From the NCBI RefSeq assembly GCF_014650555.1, contig NZ_BMVE01000002.1:62001-126000 (forward strand): a stretch of 64,000 nucleotides of DNA. The letters are read 5' to 3'. The notes under the pieces are model-generated. The model saw nothing but the letters and a program-made list of their open reading frames with translations. It did not search any database and had not been told where the DNA came from. Shown here one piece after another: positions 28,134 to 37,865 of this stretch. Numbering within the stretch: the first letter of the stretch is position 1; each line of letters opens with the position of its first letter. The DNA comes from Streptomyces goshikiensis (GTDB lineage: Bacteria; Actinomycetota; Actinomycetes; Streptomycetales; Streptomycetaceae). The translations under genes and the position numbers were made by a program.

Positions 28134-30104
28134 ATGTCTCACCCCGTACCTCCCGCCCGCAGGCCCGAGCTGCCTCCCGTGCACGGCGCCGTCATCTGCG
28201 TTGCCGCGCCCGGCCTGGTCATCTCGCCCGAACACGGCCAGCTGACGGGGCAGGGAATCGACGGGATCTACCGCGCCGGCCGCAGGCTGCTCAGCCGCTG
28301 CGTGCTGCGCGTCGGCGGCCGCGACCCGATCGCCGTCCAGGGGCGCAGCCTCGGCGCCGACCGGGCCGGCTTCACCGCCACCGTCCGCACCGGCGCGGAG
28401 GCGGGGCCCGACCCGGACATCGGCGTGGAGCGGATCCGGCACGCGGACGGCACCGAGCGGATCACCCTGCGCAGCTTCGCGGCCCGCCCGGTACGCCTGC
28501 CCGTGGAGATCTCGCTCGGCACCGACCTCGCCGAACTGGCGGCGGTGGCCGCCGGTCGGAGCGGCCCCGAGCTGCCCGCCGGGGTGCATGCCGCCGGCCT
28601 GCGCTGGAGCACCGGAGAGGCCCAGGCCGTCACCGCTGCCGAGCCCGCCCCGGACGACGCGCTGGCCTCGGCCGGACTGCTGCGCTGGCAGCTGGAGCTG
28701 GGCCCCGGCGAGTCCCGCACCATCGAACTGCGGACCACGCAGGACCGCATCACGCGGGCCCCGGCCGGGCAGGTCATCAACCCGCTGGCCGACGCCCGGG
28801 CCGAGGGCGACGACCCGAGAGCCGAGGCCTGGTTCCGGACCAGTGTCGAAGACCTGCGCGCACTGCTGCTGAGGGACCCCGAGGAGCCGGGAGACGCATT
28901 CGTGGCCGCCGGGGTGCCCTGGCGACTCGGACTCGCCCCGGCCGAATCCCTGTGGGCGGCCAGGATGGCGCTGCCGCTCGGCACCGGGCTCGCCGCCGCC
29001 ACCCTGCGCACCCTGGCCCGGACCCAGGGCGCCGGGCCCGGCCCCGAGAGCGGGAAGATCCCCGGGCCACTGCGCGGCGCGGGCCCGCAGCTGCCGCCGG
29101 GGTGCACCGGGACGGAGGCCACCCTCGCCTTCCCGGCCGTACTCGCCGAGGCCCGGCGCTGGGGGATGCCCGAAGCCGAGGTGGCCCGGCTGCTCCCGGC
29201 CGCGGAGCGGTGCCTGGACTGGCTGCGCGGCGCCCTCGGGGAGGACGGCTTCCTGGCCGACCCGGACCCGGGGCCGCGGCGCTGCGAGACCCAGGCCCAC
29301 GCCCACCGCGCCGCGCTGCTCGGCGCCGACCTGCTCGCCGGCTGCGGGCGCCCCGGGGCCGGCGAGTGGCAGGAGTGGGCGGCAGCGCTGCGGGAGAGGT
29401 TCCGCGACCGCTTCTGGATCGACGGCCCGGACGGCGGCCGGCCCGCCGCCGCCCTGCATCCCGACGGGCGGCCCCTGCCCCGGCTGACCGGGGCCGCCGC
29501 GCACCTGCTCGACACCGGGCTGCTGGGCGGCGGCCGGCTCGCCCCGGGCCTGCTGGACCCGGTCCGCACCGAGCAGCTCGCCCGGCTGCTCGGCGCCCCG
29601 GCCATGGATTCGGGGTGGGGGCTGCGGAGCATGGCGACCCGGGAGCCCGGGCACAACCCCTTCGGCCACCGTTCGGGCGCGGTGCGGGCGTACGAGAGCG
29701 CCGTCGCCGTCGCGGGCCTCGCCCAGGCGGGCTTCGAGAAGGAGGCCGCCGGCCTGCTCCGGGGCCTGCTGGACGCGGCCGAGACCTTCGGCTACCGGCT
29801 CCCGGAGATGTATGCCGCCGAGCAGCGCACCGCGGGCAGCGCGCCCCTGCCGCATCCGGCGGCCTGCCGGCCCGCGGCGGTGGCCGCGGCCGCAGGGATC
29901 CATGCGCTGGCCGCCCTCGCCGGAATCCGCCCCGACGCCCCGGAGGGGACGGTGGCGCTGGCTCCGCTCCCGGGCGCCCCCCTCGGCGCCATCCGGCTGT
30001 CCGGCCTGCGGGTATCCGGGGAACCCTTCGCCGTCAGGGTCAGCCGGCTCGGCCTCGGAATGGTGGAGGAGGCCGCCGATGTGCTGCAACTGTGCGGCCG
30101 CTGA
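28134..30104 (+). CDS. Glycogen debranching N-terminal-domain protein (GH-like)
   Basis: 656 aa; ATG 28134 chosen where recognisable sequence starts, with AAGGCGACCT upstream. The N-terminal beta domain (about 15-250: GQLTGQGIDGIYRAGRRLLS) matches the glycogen-debranching N-terminal family. The C-terminal alpha/alpha-barrel region (about 270-620) contains DSGWGLRSMATREPGHNPFGHRSGAV and RLPEMYAAEQRT, typical of six-hairpin glycosidases. It probably cleaves alpha-glucosidic or similar bonds; it has no signal peptide and would act in the cytoplasm. The 221 nt upstream contain no other gene. Confidence 0.82.
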   Translation: MSHPVPPARRPELPPVHGAVICVAAPGLVISPEHGQLTGQGIDGIYRAGRRLLSRCVLRVGGRDPIAVQGRSLGADRAGFTATVRTGAEAGPDPDIGVERIRHADGTERITLRSFAARPVRLPVEISLGTDLAELAAVAAGRSGPELPAGVHAAGLRWSTGEAQAVTAAEPAPDDALASAGLLRWQLELGPGESRTIELRTTQDRITRAPAGQVINPLADARAEGDDPRAEAWFRTSVEDLRALLLRDPEEPGDAFVAAGVPWRLGLAPAESLWAARMALPLGTGLAAATLRTLARTQGAGPGPESGKIPGPLRGAGPQLPPGCTGTEATLAFPAVLAEARRWGMPEAEVARLLPAAERCLDWLRGALGEDGFLADPDPGPRRCETQAHAHRAALLGADLLAGCGRPGAGEWQEWAAALRERFRDRFWIDGPDGGRPAAALHPDGRPLPRLTGAAAHLLDTGLLGGGRLAPGLLDPVRTEQLARLLGAPAMDSGWGLRSMATREPGHNPFGHRSGAVRAYESAVAVAGLAQAGFEKEAAGLLRGLLDAAETFGYRLPEMYAAEQRTAGSAPLPHPAACRPAAVAAAAGIHALAALAGIRPDAPEGTVALAPLPGAPLGAIRLSGLRVSGEPFAVRVSRLGLGMVEEAADVLQLCGR

Positions 30105-30199
30105 CACCCCTTCGAGGCGGCCGGGGTTCCTCGGCCGCGCCCGGAAGACGGCCGCCGGATTCCGGATCGTCGTCGCCGGGATCGGGAAAGCTCTGTTTA

Positions 30200-30214
30200 T
30201 CGTCAGGCAGACGA
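30200..30214 (+). promoter_or_regulatory. Inverted repeat in the promoter of the NUDIX regulator
   Basis: TCGTC (30200-30204) and GACGA (30210-30214) flank AGGCA, directly upstream of the -10 box TATGAT (30216-30221). A repressor bound here would block RNA polymerase, so this is a candidate autoregulatory operator. Confidence 0.5.
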
Positions 30215-30215
30215 C

Positions 30216-30221
30216 TATGAT
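30216..30221 (+). promoter_or_regulatory. -10 box of a leaderless promoter
   Basis: TATGAT ends 6 nt before the ATG at 30228. There is no Shine-Dalgarno sequence. Confidence 0.6.
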
Positions 30222-30227
30222 CGCGGC

Positions 30228-30974
30228 ATGTCGCCCTACGACCCGTCGGCCTTTCCGCCCTTCGCCGTCACCGTCGACCTGGTCGTGCTCACCGTGCGGC
30301 GCCACGCGCTCTGCGCGCTGGTCGTCCGCCGGGGTGAGCAGCCGTTCCAGGGACGCTGGGCGCTGCCCGGCGGATTCGTCCGCGGTGACGAGGACCTGGC
30401 GGCCGCCGCGGCCCGCGAACTCGCCGAGGAAACCGGGCTGTGCGCCCACGACCCGGCCGACCCCGGCCTGGGCAACGGAGCGCATCTCGAACAGCTCGCC
30501 ACCTACGGCGACCCGAAGCGGGACCCCCGGATGCGCGTGGTCAGCGTGGCGCACCTGGTGCTGGCTCCGGACCTGCCCGCGCCCCGGGCCGGCGGGGACG
30601 CCAACAGCGCGCGCTGGGCCCCCGTCGACGAACTGCTCCCGGTCGGTGACCCGGCGTCCGAAGGGCTCGCCTTCGACCACGCCACGATCCTCGCCGACGG
30701 TGTGGAGCGGGCCCGCTCGAAGATCGAGTACTCCTCGCTGGCCACCGCCTTCTGCCCGCCCGAGTTCACCGTCGGAGAGCTGCGCCGGGTGTACGAGGCC
30801 GTCTGGGGCGTGGCCCTCGACCCGCGCAACTTCCACCGCAAGGTCACCGGGACCCCCGGGTTCCTGGTCCCGGCCGGGGGGACGACGACCCGTCAGGGCG
30901 GGCGACCGGCCCAGCTGTTCCGGGCGGGCGGGGCCACCCTGCTCAACCCGCCGATGCTGCGTCCGGAAGTCTGA
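30228..30974 (+). CDS. NUDIX-fold transcriptional regulator, NrtR-like
   Basis: 248 aa. N-terminal NUDIX domain (about 10-150) with the box GGFVRGDEDLAAAAARELAE followed by ETGL, so the hydrolase signature is intact. C-terminal winged helix (about 180-225: FTVGELRRVYEAVWG, DPRNFHRKVTGTPGFL) as in NrtR, which senses ADP-ribose or related NAD metabolites and represses target operons. The inverted repeat just upstream suggests autoregulation. No NAD salvage gene is adjacent, and the next gene is an ABC transporter fusion. Whether it regulates, hydrolyses or does both is open. Confidence 0.85.
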   Translation: MSPYDPSAFPPFAVTVDLVVLTVRRHALCALVVRRGEQPFQGRWALPGGFVRGDEDLAAAAARELAEETGLCAHDPADPGLGNGAHLEQLATYGDPKRDPRMRVVSVAHLVLAPDLPAPRAGGDANSARWAPVDELLPVGDPASEGLAFDHATILADGVERARSKIEYSSLATAFCPPEFTVGELRRVYEAVWGVALDPRNFHRKVTGTPGFLVPAGGTTTRQGGRPAQLFRAGGATLLNPPMLRPEV

Positions 30975-31105
30975 GGCCCCGGCCGCCGGGAACACGCCCT
31001 CGGCGCCACCCCGGAGCGGCTCCGTAGAAAATCGGACATATCGCGTTATCTTGTTTGCGGTACTCACCCTGCCGCAGAGCGGTCTCACCCCCCGCGAGAG
31101 AAGCG

Positions 31106-32887
31106 ATGCTCCAGGCCATCGGACTCACCAGCACACCCCGCCCCGACCTCCCGCCCCTCGTGGACGACCTCACCTTCGAGGCCCGCCCCGGGTGCGTGAC
31201 CGCCCTGCTCGGCGAGCCGGGCTCGGGCAAGACCACCGCGCTGCGGCTCATGCTCGAACTCGAACCGGGCCGAGGGGTCACCTACTTCCGCGGCCGCCCG
31301 CTGCACCGGATCCCGCACCCGAGCCGTGAGGTCGGCGTCCTGCTCGGCGACGTCCCCGGCAACGCGTCCCGGACCGTGCGCAACCAGCTGCGGATGCTCT
31401 GCGCCGCCTCCGGGGTGCCGGCCTCCCGGGCCGACACCCTGTTGGAAGTCGTCGGCATCGCGGGCCTGCGCGACCACCGCCTCGGGTCGCTCTCGCTCGG
31501 CATGGAACGCCGGGTCGCCCTCGCCGCCGCGCTGCTCGCCGACCCCTGCACCCTGCTCCTCGACGAGCCCACCGCCGGGATCTCCCCACGCGAGGCCGCC
31601 TGGCTGCACGGACTGCTGCGCGGTCACGCCTCCCTCGGCGGCGCCGTCCTCTTCACCACCGCCGACGCGAAGGAAGCCGCACGCAGCGCCGACCGGGTCG
31701 TCTCCATCGAGTCGGGCCGGCTCGTCGCCGACCAGGACGCCGCGGACTTCGCCCGCACCCGGCTGCGCCCACGCGTCGCCGTGCGCACCCCGCACGCGGC
31801 CCGGCTCGCCGACGTACTGGGCCGTGAAGCCCGCGCCGCCCAGCGCGCGGTGGAGATCGTCGAGGAGAGCGGCAGCCGCCTGTCGGTGTACGGCAGCAAC
31901 TGCGCCGAAGTGGGCGAAGTCGCCTTCCGCAACGGTGTGCTGGTCCATCAGCTCGCCGATGAGACGGGCGACTGCGGAGCGCCTGCACCGCCGGTGCCGC
32001 AGGCGCGTACCGAGGCGGGGACCGCGGCCGCGCCCGACACGGTGCCGGGCGAGGCCCCCGAGGGCGGGCCCCGGTACGCCCGTCCCGAACGGCCCGCCTC
32101 CACCGTCCGCCGGGTCGGCGGTCCGCTGCGCCCGCTGCGCTACGAACTGTGCCGGGTCTTCGGAACCGCCACCCCCGTCCTGACCGCGGCGCTGGTCGTC
32201 GCCGCCTCCGCGCTCACCGCCCTGGTCCTCGCCCGGACCGGCCACGCCCCGCAAGGCCGGCTGCTCGCCGCCTGGCCCGAGGTGTTGCCGCTGCCGCCCG
32301 CCGCCCTCGGCGCCGGACTGCTCGGAGCCCTGGCCTTCGGCGAGGAGTACCGCTACCCCGCGCTCGCCGCCGACCGCGGCACCGTCCCGCGCCGGATGGG
32401 GCTGCTCGCCTCCAAGCTGGGCGTCGCCGCCGTCCTCGCCCTGCTGCTGGGCGCGCTCGCGGTGGTCGCGGACGCCGCCGTCCTGAACCTCCTCTTCGGC
32501 GCCGGCGCGCTCGGCTCCCCGTCCGAGTGGGTTTCCCCGGCCGCCAGTTGGGCCGGACTGCTCATCGGCTGTGCCTGGGCCGGGGTACTGGCCTCCGGAG
32601 CCTTCCGCTCCGCGGCGGCGGGCCTGGCCGCCGTACTGGCCGTGCCGGTGATGGTCGTTCCGCTGGTGGGCAAGGCGCTGCACGGGCCGTCCCCGTACGC
32701 GACCAGTGAACTCGTCGCCCGGCTCCGCGGCCTGACCCGGGCGCAGTGGCCCCCGGAGGTGGACCGGCTGGTGCTCGGTGCCCTCCGGGTGATGGCCCAA
32801 CCCGTGGGAACGGCGCTGGTGTTGTCGCTGATGGTCCTGTTGTGCGCCTATGGGTTCACAGGACTGCGCAGCCGCGTCCGTTGGTAA
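31106..32887 (+). CDS. ABC transporter fusion: N-terminal ATPase, C-terminal permease
   Basis: 593 aa from ATG 31106 (GCGAGAGAAGCG upstream). The ATPase domain (about 1-225) has Walker A LLGEPGSGKTTALR, a signature region LGSLSLGMERRVALAAALL in which Met-Glu replaces the usual Gly-Gln, and Walker B CTLLLDEPTAGISPREA. A Pro/Ala-rich linker (about 300-345) leads to a domain of roughly six hydrophobic helices (about 365-590). It is likely an ABC-2-type exporter half working as a homodimer. It lies immediately upstream of whiH; the substrate is unknown. Confidence 0.85.
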   Translation: MLQAIGLTSTPRPDLPPLVDDLTFEARPGCVTALLGEPGSGKTTALRLMLELEPGRGVTYFRGRPLHRIPHPSREVGVLLGDVPGNASRTVRNQLRMLCAASGVPASRADTLLEVVGIAGLRDHRLGSLSLGMERRVALAAALLADPCTLLLDEPTAGISPREAAWLHGLLRGHASLGGAVLFTTADAKEAARSADRVVSIESGRLVADQDAADFARTRLRPRVAVRTPHAARLADVLGREARAAQRAVEIVEESGSRLSVYGSNCAEVGEVAFRNGVLVHQLADETGDCGAPAPPVPQARTEAGTAAAPDTVPGEAPEGGPRYARPERPASTVRRVGGPLRPLRYELCRVFGTATPVLTAALVVAASALTALVLARTGHAPQGRLLAAWPEVLPLPPAALGAGLLGALAFGEEYRYPALAADRGTVPRRMGLLASKLGVAAVLALLLGALAVVADAAVLNLLFGAGALGSPSEWVSPAASWAGLLIGCAWAGVLASGAFRSAAAGLAAVLAVPVMVVPLVGKALHGPSPYATSELVARLRGLTRAQWPPEVDRLVLGALRVMAQPVGTALVLSLMVLLCAYGFTGLRSRVRW

Positions 32888-33092
32888 CGGACCGTTGGTG
32901 ATCGTTCCGACACCGGAGAGAGTGGCAACGGGACCGTTGAAGTCCGCATCGCCTGGCGCGGAACGTAACTCCCCGCAATTAGCCCGGTTCTTTACGATAA
33001 GTCGTCAATTGCGTAGGTAGCGGCGATCACCCTTTCGTGTGCTTTTCACCAAAGACCTCAAGGGTGATGGAGGTGAGGCCGACAAAGGATGC
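32888..33092 (+). promoter_or_regulatory. whiH promoter and leader region
   Basis: 205 bp. TACGATAA (32993-33000) resembles the GCCGATAA -10 box of sigma WhiG, which is known to transcribe whiH in S. coelicolor, but no good TAAA -35 box lies at the right distance, so this is weak. The leader contains a 9-bp inverted repeat, ATCACCCTT (33026-33034) with AAGGGTGAT (33060-33068), which could be a hairpin or an operator. Confidence 0.45.
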
Positions 33093-33980
33093 GTGAGTAC
33101 CCTTGCGCACACCATGATGACCACCGCCCGCCATGCCGAATCCGGCCTCGCCGGTCCGGGCGAACTCGACCGCTACCCCTACGCGGAGACCCCCGGGTCA
33201 GACCGCGTCGCGGCGCCCCACTGGGACGGAGGCGACGTCGAGTTGAGCCGGGTCGGGCGCCGCGCGGCAGGCAGCCGTGGCCGCGGACTCCACGGCCAAC
33301 TCGTCCAGCAGCTCGGCCAGATGATCGTCTCCGGCGACCTCGGCGCGGACCGTCCGCTGGTCCCCGAGGAGATCGGGCAGCGCTTCGAGGTGTCCCGTAC
33401 GGTCGTCCGCGAATCGCTGCGGGTCCTGGAGGCCAAGGGCCTCGTCAGCGCCCGGCCCAACGTCGGCACCCGGGTCCGTCCGGTCGCCGACTGGAACCTG
33501 CTCGACCCCGACATCATCGAGTGGCGGGCCTTCGGCCCCCAGCGCGACGACCAGCGCCGCGAGCTCAACGAGCTCCGCTGGACCATCGAGCCGCTCGCCG
33601 CCCGCCTGGCCGCCGGCCACGGCCGCCCGGACATCCAGCAGCGCCTCGCCGACATGGTCGAGATCATGGGCCACGCCCTCGGCCAGGGCGACTCGATCAC
33701 CTTCGCGCGCGCGGACAATGAGTTCCACGCGCTGCTCATCCAGGTCGCCGGGAACCGCATGCTGGAGCACCTCTCCGGCATCGTCTCCTCCGCCCTCCAG
33801 GTCTCGGGCAGCCCCGTCACCGCATGTGACCGCCCCAGCGAGACCTGCGTCGCGCACCACGCGCGGATGGTCGAGGCCCTCGCCGCCGGTGACGCGCTGG
33901 GAGCCGAGAACGCCATGCGCCAGCTCCTGACCGTGCATCCGGAGGTCGAGCGCGTGGTCCCCGCCCCGCGCGAGCACTGA
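33093..33980 (+). CDS. whiH: Sporulation regulator WhiH (GntR/FadR family)
   Basis: 295 aa. GTG at 33093 is chosen because AAAGGA lies just upstream and the protein then starts VSTLAHTMMTTARHAE, as I recall for WhiH; ATG 33114 is the alternative. A GntR winged helix (about 65-135: LHGQLVQQLGQMIVSGDLG, VSRTVVRESLRVLEAKGLV) is followed by an FCD helical ligand-binding domain (about 150-285) with metal-site-like His residues (NEFHALLIQ, ARMVEALAAGD). WhiH controls late aerial-hypha septation and represses its own gene in S. coelicolor. Position next to hrdB supports the assignment. Confidence 0.92.
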   Translation: MSTLAHTMMTTARHAESGLAGPGELDRYPYAETPGSDRVAAPHWDGGDVELSRVGRRAAGSRGRGLHGQLVQQLGQMIVSGDLGADRPLVPEEIGQRFEVSRTVVRESLRVLEAKGLVSARPNVGTRVRPVADWNLLDPDIIEWRAFGPQRDDQRRELNELRWTIEPLAARLAAGHGRPDIQQRLADMVEIMGHALGQGDSITFARADNEFHALLIQVAGNRMLEHLSGIVSSALQVSGSPVTACDRPSETCVAHHARMVEALAAGDALGAENAMRQLLTVHPEVERVVPAPREH

Positions 33981-34460
33981 TCGGCGAAGGCGCGGGCGCA
34001 TGGGGTGGCACCAGCCGCTGTCGCCGGGTCCCGGGTTCCGGGTACCCCCGGGCCGAACACTGAGGGTCACCGCCCGGCCGTGGCCGGGCGGGCCCCGGCG
34101 GCCCCGGTGGCCCCGGCGACACGACGGGTGCGCGGCCACGGGGCCGCCGCGCGAGCCCTCCGTACGGGGGTCGCTGCCGGGGCCCGGAAAGCCGCCCAGA
34201 ACGCATGTATGACCGTATGACCGGCATGAGCGCAAACGGGGTGTGATTCGGGCCACGAAGATTGGGCGTAACGCTCCGCGACGTCACGCGATGACTTAGG
34301 TGGTGATGGCCGACGGAGGGAAGACAGCAGCCCTTGGGGGTGCTGTGCAGCTCCCCGGCCCCTGCCCGCGCCCCCGGCCCATCCCCAGTCGGTGTCGTCG
34401 GCTCCGGTCCAGCACCAGGCCGGGGTCGGAAGCCGTTTCCATCGTTCCGAGAGGTTGTTC
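33981..34460 (+). other. 480-bp region between whiH and hrdB
   Basis: Carries the probable whiH terminator (34070-34091) and then the hrdB promoter region. It is very GC-rich up to about 34200 and becomes more AT-rich between 34200 and 34330, where promoters are expected. I see no clear -35/-10 pair and no SigR-type GGAAT box. No small gene with a ribosome binding site is convincing. Confidence 0.5.
34070..34091 (+). terminator. Hairpin after whiH
   Basis: CCGCCCGGCC (34070-34079) pairs with 34082-34091 around GT, 89 nt after the whiH stop. No T-run. Confidence 0.55.
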
Positions 34461-36032
<1,572 letters not shown>

Positions 36033-36058
36033 GCACCTCCCGGCCCGAGGGCCGTACG

Positions 36059-36092
36059 CCGGTGGCCGTGCGCGGGTGCGCCCGGCCACCGG
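36059..36092 (+). terminator. Hairpin after hrdB
   Basis: CCGGTGGCC (36059-36067) pairs with GGCCACCGG (36084-36092) around a 16-nt loop, 26 nt after the hrdB stop codon. Confidence 0.55.
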
Positions 36093-36140
36093 GCATCCCA
36101 CTCTGGGTGGAGTCACACACACTCGGAGTCAGGAGCCCAC

Positions 36141-37058
36141 ATGCGTCTTCCCTTTGCCCGTGTTCTGGCGGGCGCGCTGACCCTGGTGGCAGGTGCGGCC
36201 GCCGCACCGCTCTCCCCGGCGCCGAGGGCCGCCGCCGACAGCGTCGTCATAGGCGGGAAGCCGGTCAAGGTCGCCGACACCCCGTGGGTCGTCGCGCTCG
36301 CCAGCCGTGACCGGTTCGGAGGTACGCGGGGCGGCCAGTTCTGCGGGGGCGTCATCGTCGCCCCGACCAAGGTGCTCACCGCCGCCCACTGCCTCGGGAG
36401 CCAGGTGCTCGGCGGCCCCGTCGAATCCCTCCCCGACTTCCGGGTGATCACCGGTCGTACGGAGCTGCGCGCGAGCGAGGGCCGGGAGATCGCGGTGCGC
36501 GGGGCCCGGGTGAACCCGGCGTACGACCCCGCGACCAACGCGGGGGACCTCGCCGTGCTGGTGCTGGAGGAGGCCGTTCCGGCGGACCACGTCATCCCCC
36601 TGGCCGGGGCCGGGCATCCCGGCTACGAGGTCGGGACGGAAGCGGCCGTGTACGGCTGGGGCGACACGAGCGGGTTCGGTGACTACGCGTACGGGCTGCG
36701 CGCCGCCGGGGTGACGGTGCTGGAGGACGAGGTCTGCGAGGCCGCCTACCCGGGGGACCGTGACGGGCGGTACCAGGCCGCCTCCATGGTGTGCGCCGGA
36801 GACCGCGACGGCGGCAAGGACGCCTGCCAGGGGGACAGTGGCGGCCCGCTGGTGGCCCGGGGCCGGCTCATCGGGCTGGTGTCCTGGGGGCGCGGCTGCG
36901 GGCGCGCGGACAGTCCCGGGGTCTACACGAGGATCGCTCCGCTGGCCGACTTCGTGAGCGCCGCTGAGACGGGCTCGCAGCGCAAGCCCGACCAGGACAC
37001 CCTCCGGGGCGCCTCCGGGGCTTCTGGGGGCACTGCACGGCCCGCCACGAGGTCGTGA
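36141..37058 (+). CDS. Secreted trypsin-like serine protease (S1 family)
   Basis: 305 aa; ATG with AGGAGCCCAC upstream. A signal peptide of about 32 residues (hydrophobic VLAGALTLVAGAAAAPL, Ala-rich cleavage region) directs secretion. The chymotrypsin-fold triad is complete: His in VLTAAHC, Asp in NAGDLAVLVL, Ser in CQGDSGGPL. The Asp six residues before the Ser (GGKDACQGDSGG) gives trypsin-like Lys/Arg specificity. Three cysteine pairs typical of trypsins are present. The C-terminal 35 residues are Gly/Ala/Ser-rich. It lies between hrdB and parE and is probably transcribed independently. Confidence 0.92.
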   Translation: MRLPFARVLAGALTLVAGAAAAPLSPAPRAAADSVVIGGKPVKVADTPWVVALASRDRFGGTRGGQFCGGVIVAPTKVLTAAHCLGSQVLGGPVESLPDFRVITGRTELRASEGREIAVRGARVNPAYDPATNAGDLAVLVLEEAVPADHVIPLAGAGHPGYEVGTEAAVYGWGDTSGFGDYAYGLRAAGVTVLEDEVCEAAYPGDRDGRYQAASMVCAGDRDGGKDACQGDSGGPLVARGRLIGLVSWGRGCGRADSPGVYTRIAPLADFVSAAETGSQRKPDQDTLRGASGASGGTARPATRS

Positions 37059-37098
37059 GGGGCGGCGGCCGGATCCTCGAACGGTCTCGAACATGAGG

Positions 37099-37135
37099 AC
37101 GGGCGGTACCCCTGGGTCTCAGGGGTACCGCCCGT
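37099..37135. terminator. Bidirectional hairpin between the protease and the small zinc-ribbon gene
   Basis: 16-bp perfect stem (37099-37114 with 37120-37135; arm ACGGGCGGTACCCCTG) with a 5-nt loop between convergent genes. Confidence 0.78.
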
Positions 37136-37186
37136 CGACCGGCCTGGCCGGTCCTGGCTCGTCGGATGCGAGGTGTAGGCCTTGTG

Positions 37187-37420
37187 TCAGCGGTCCTCGG
37201 TGTCGGCGTTTACAGCCGGAGCGGACGTAAGCCGCTCGGTCTCATCCTGTATTTCCGCGGCGATCTTCTTGAGTTCCGGCTCGAACTTGCGTCCGTGGTG
37301 GGCGCAGAAGAGCAGTTCACCGCCGCTCAGCAGGACGACGCGCAGATATGCCTGGGCGCCGCAACGGTCGCATCGGTCAGCGGCCGTCAGCGGGGTCGCG
37401 GGTGTCAGAACAGTAGTCAC
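37187..37420 (-). CDS. Small zinc-ribbon-like protein, DUF7455 type
   Basis: 77 aa from a GTG at 37420, preceded on its own strand by AGAGAAGAGGCGAC. CDRCGAQAY near the start and FCAHHGRKF at about residue 38 give a C-x2-C...C-x2-H pattern that would bind zinc. The C-terminal half is a charged helix (ELKKIAAEIQDETERL). Conserved beside hrdB/parE in streptomycetes, as I recall; function unknown. It is divergent from parE across a 445-bp gap. Confidence 0.85.
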   Translation of the reverse strand: MTTVLTPATPLTAADRCDRCGAQAYLRVVLLSGGELLFCAHHGRKFEPELKKIAAEIQDETERLTSAPAVNADTEDR

Positions 37421-37865
37421 GTCGCCTCTTCTCTAGCTCGACGAGCTGTCGTACCAGGGTCAACATCCAACCAGGCCGAAAACGTTCCCGCTCTCGGCTT
37501 TTCCTCGAAACTTCCTTCCGAAGCTGGCCGGCTGTTGCCGGTTGGCGGCGAAGGAGCCGTATTGCGTTGCTTTACGGTTTCGCGTTGTCAGTCGTTCGCT
37601 TGTAGCAGTTCCGTCCTCCCCGGCGTGAGTGCCGGGTTGTTCATGAGGACGTGCCCGAACCCTAAATGGTTCATGCGCGGAAGGGAACGTGATGTTTGCT
37701 TCACCCGGGCGGGGGATCGAACACGCGTGCGGACCTGCACTAGGCTGACGAAGGGCGAGGGTGGCGTTGCATCGGCTCTACCAGGCCTCGGTACCCTCTG
37801 ACAGGGCGCCAGCCACCCCTGCGCCCGACCGGGCCAGAAAAGAAATTCAGCGAGGAGCGAACTGC
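37421..37865 (+). promoter_or_regulatory. 445-bp divergent region upstream of parE
   Basis: No gene seen. A possible -10 box TAGGCT lies at 37741-37746, with CGAACACGCGTGCG at 37718-37731 overlapping the -35 position; the latter matches the SOS-box consensus at 13 of 14 positions. The parE ribosome binding site GCGAGGAGCG precedes the GTG at 37866. The stretch 37440-37700 is less GC-rich than its surroundings and probably holds the promoters of both genes. Confidence 0.4.

Noticed and set aside
27699..31088. Minus-strand frame of about 1100 codons opposite three genes
   Set aside because: Crosses three well-supported plus-strand genes and has no domain content.
37560..37740. tRNA-like or small-RNA gene before parE
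   Set aside because: No cloverleaf or T-loop sequence can be built; short inverted repeats only.
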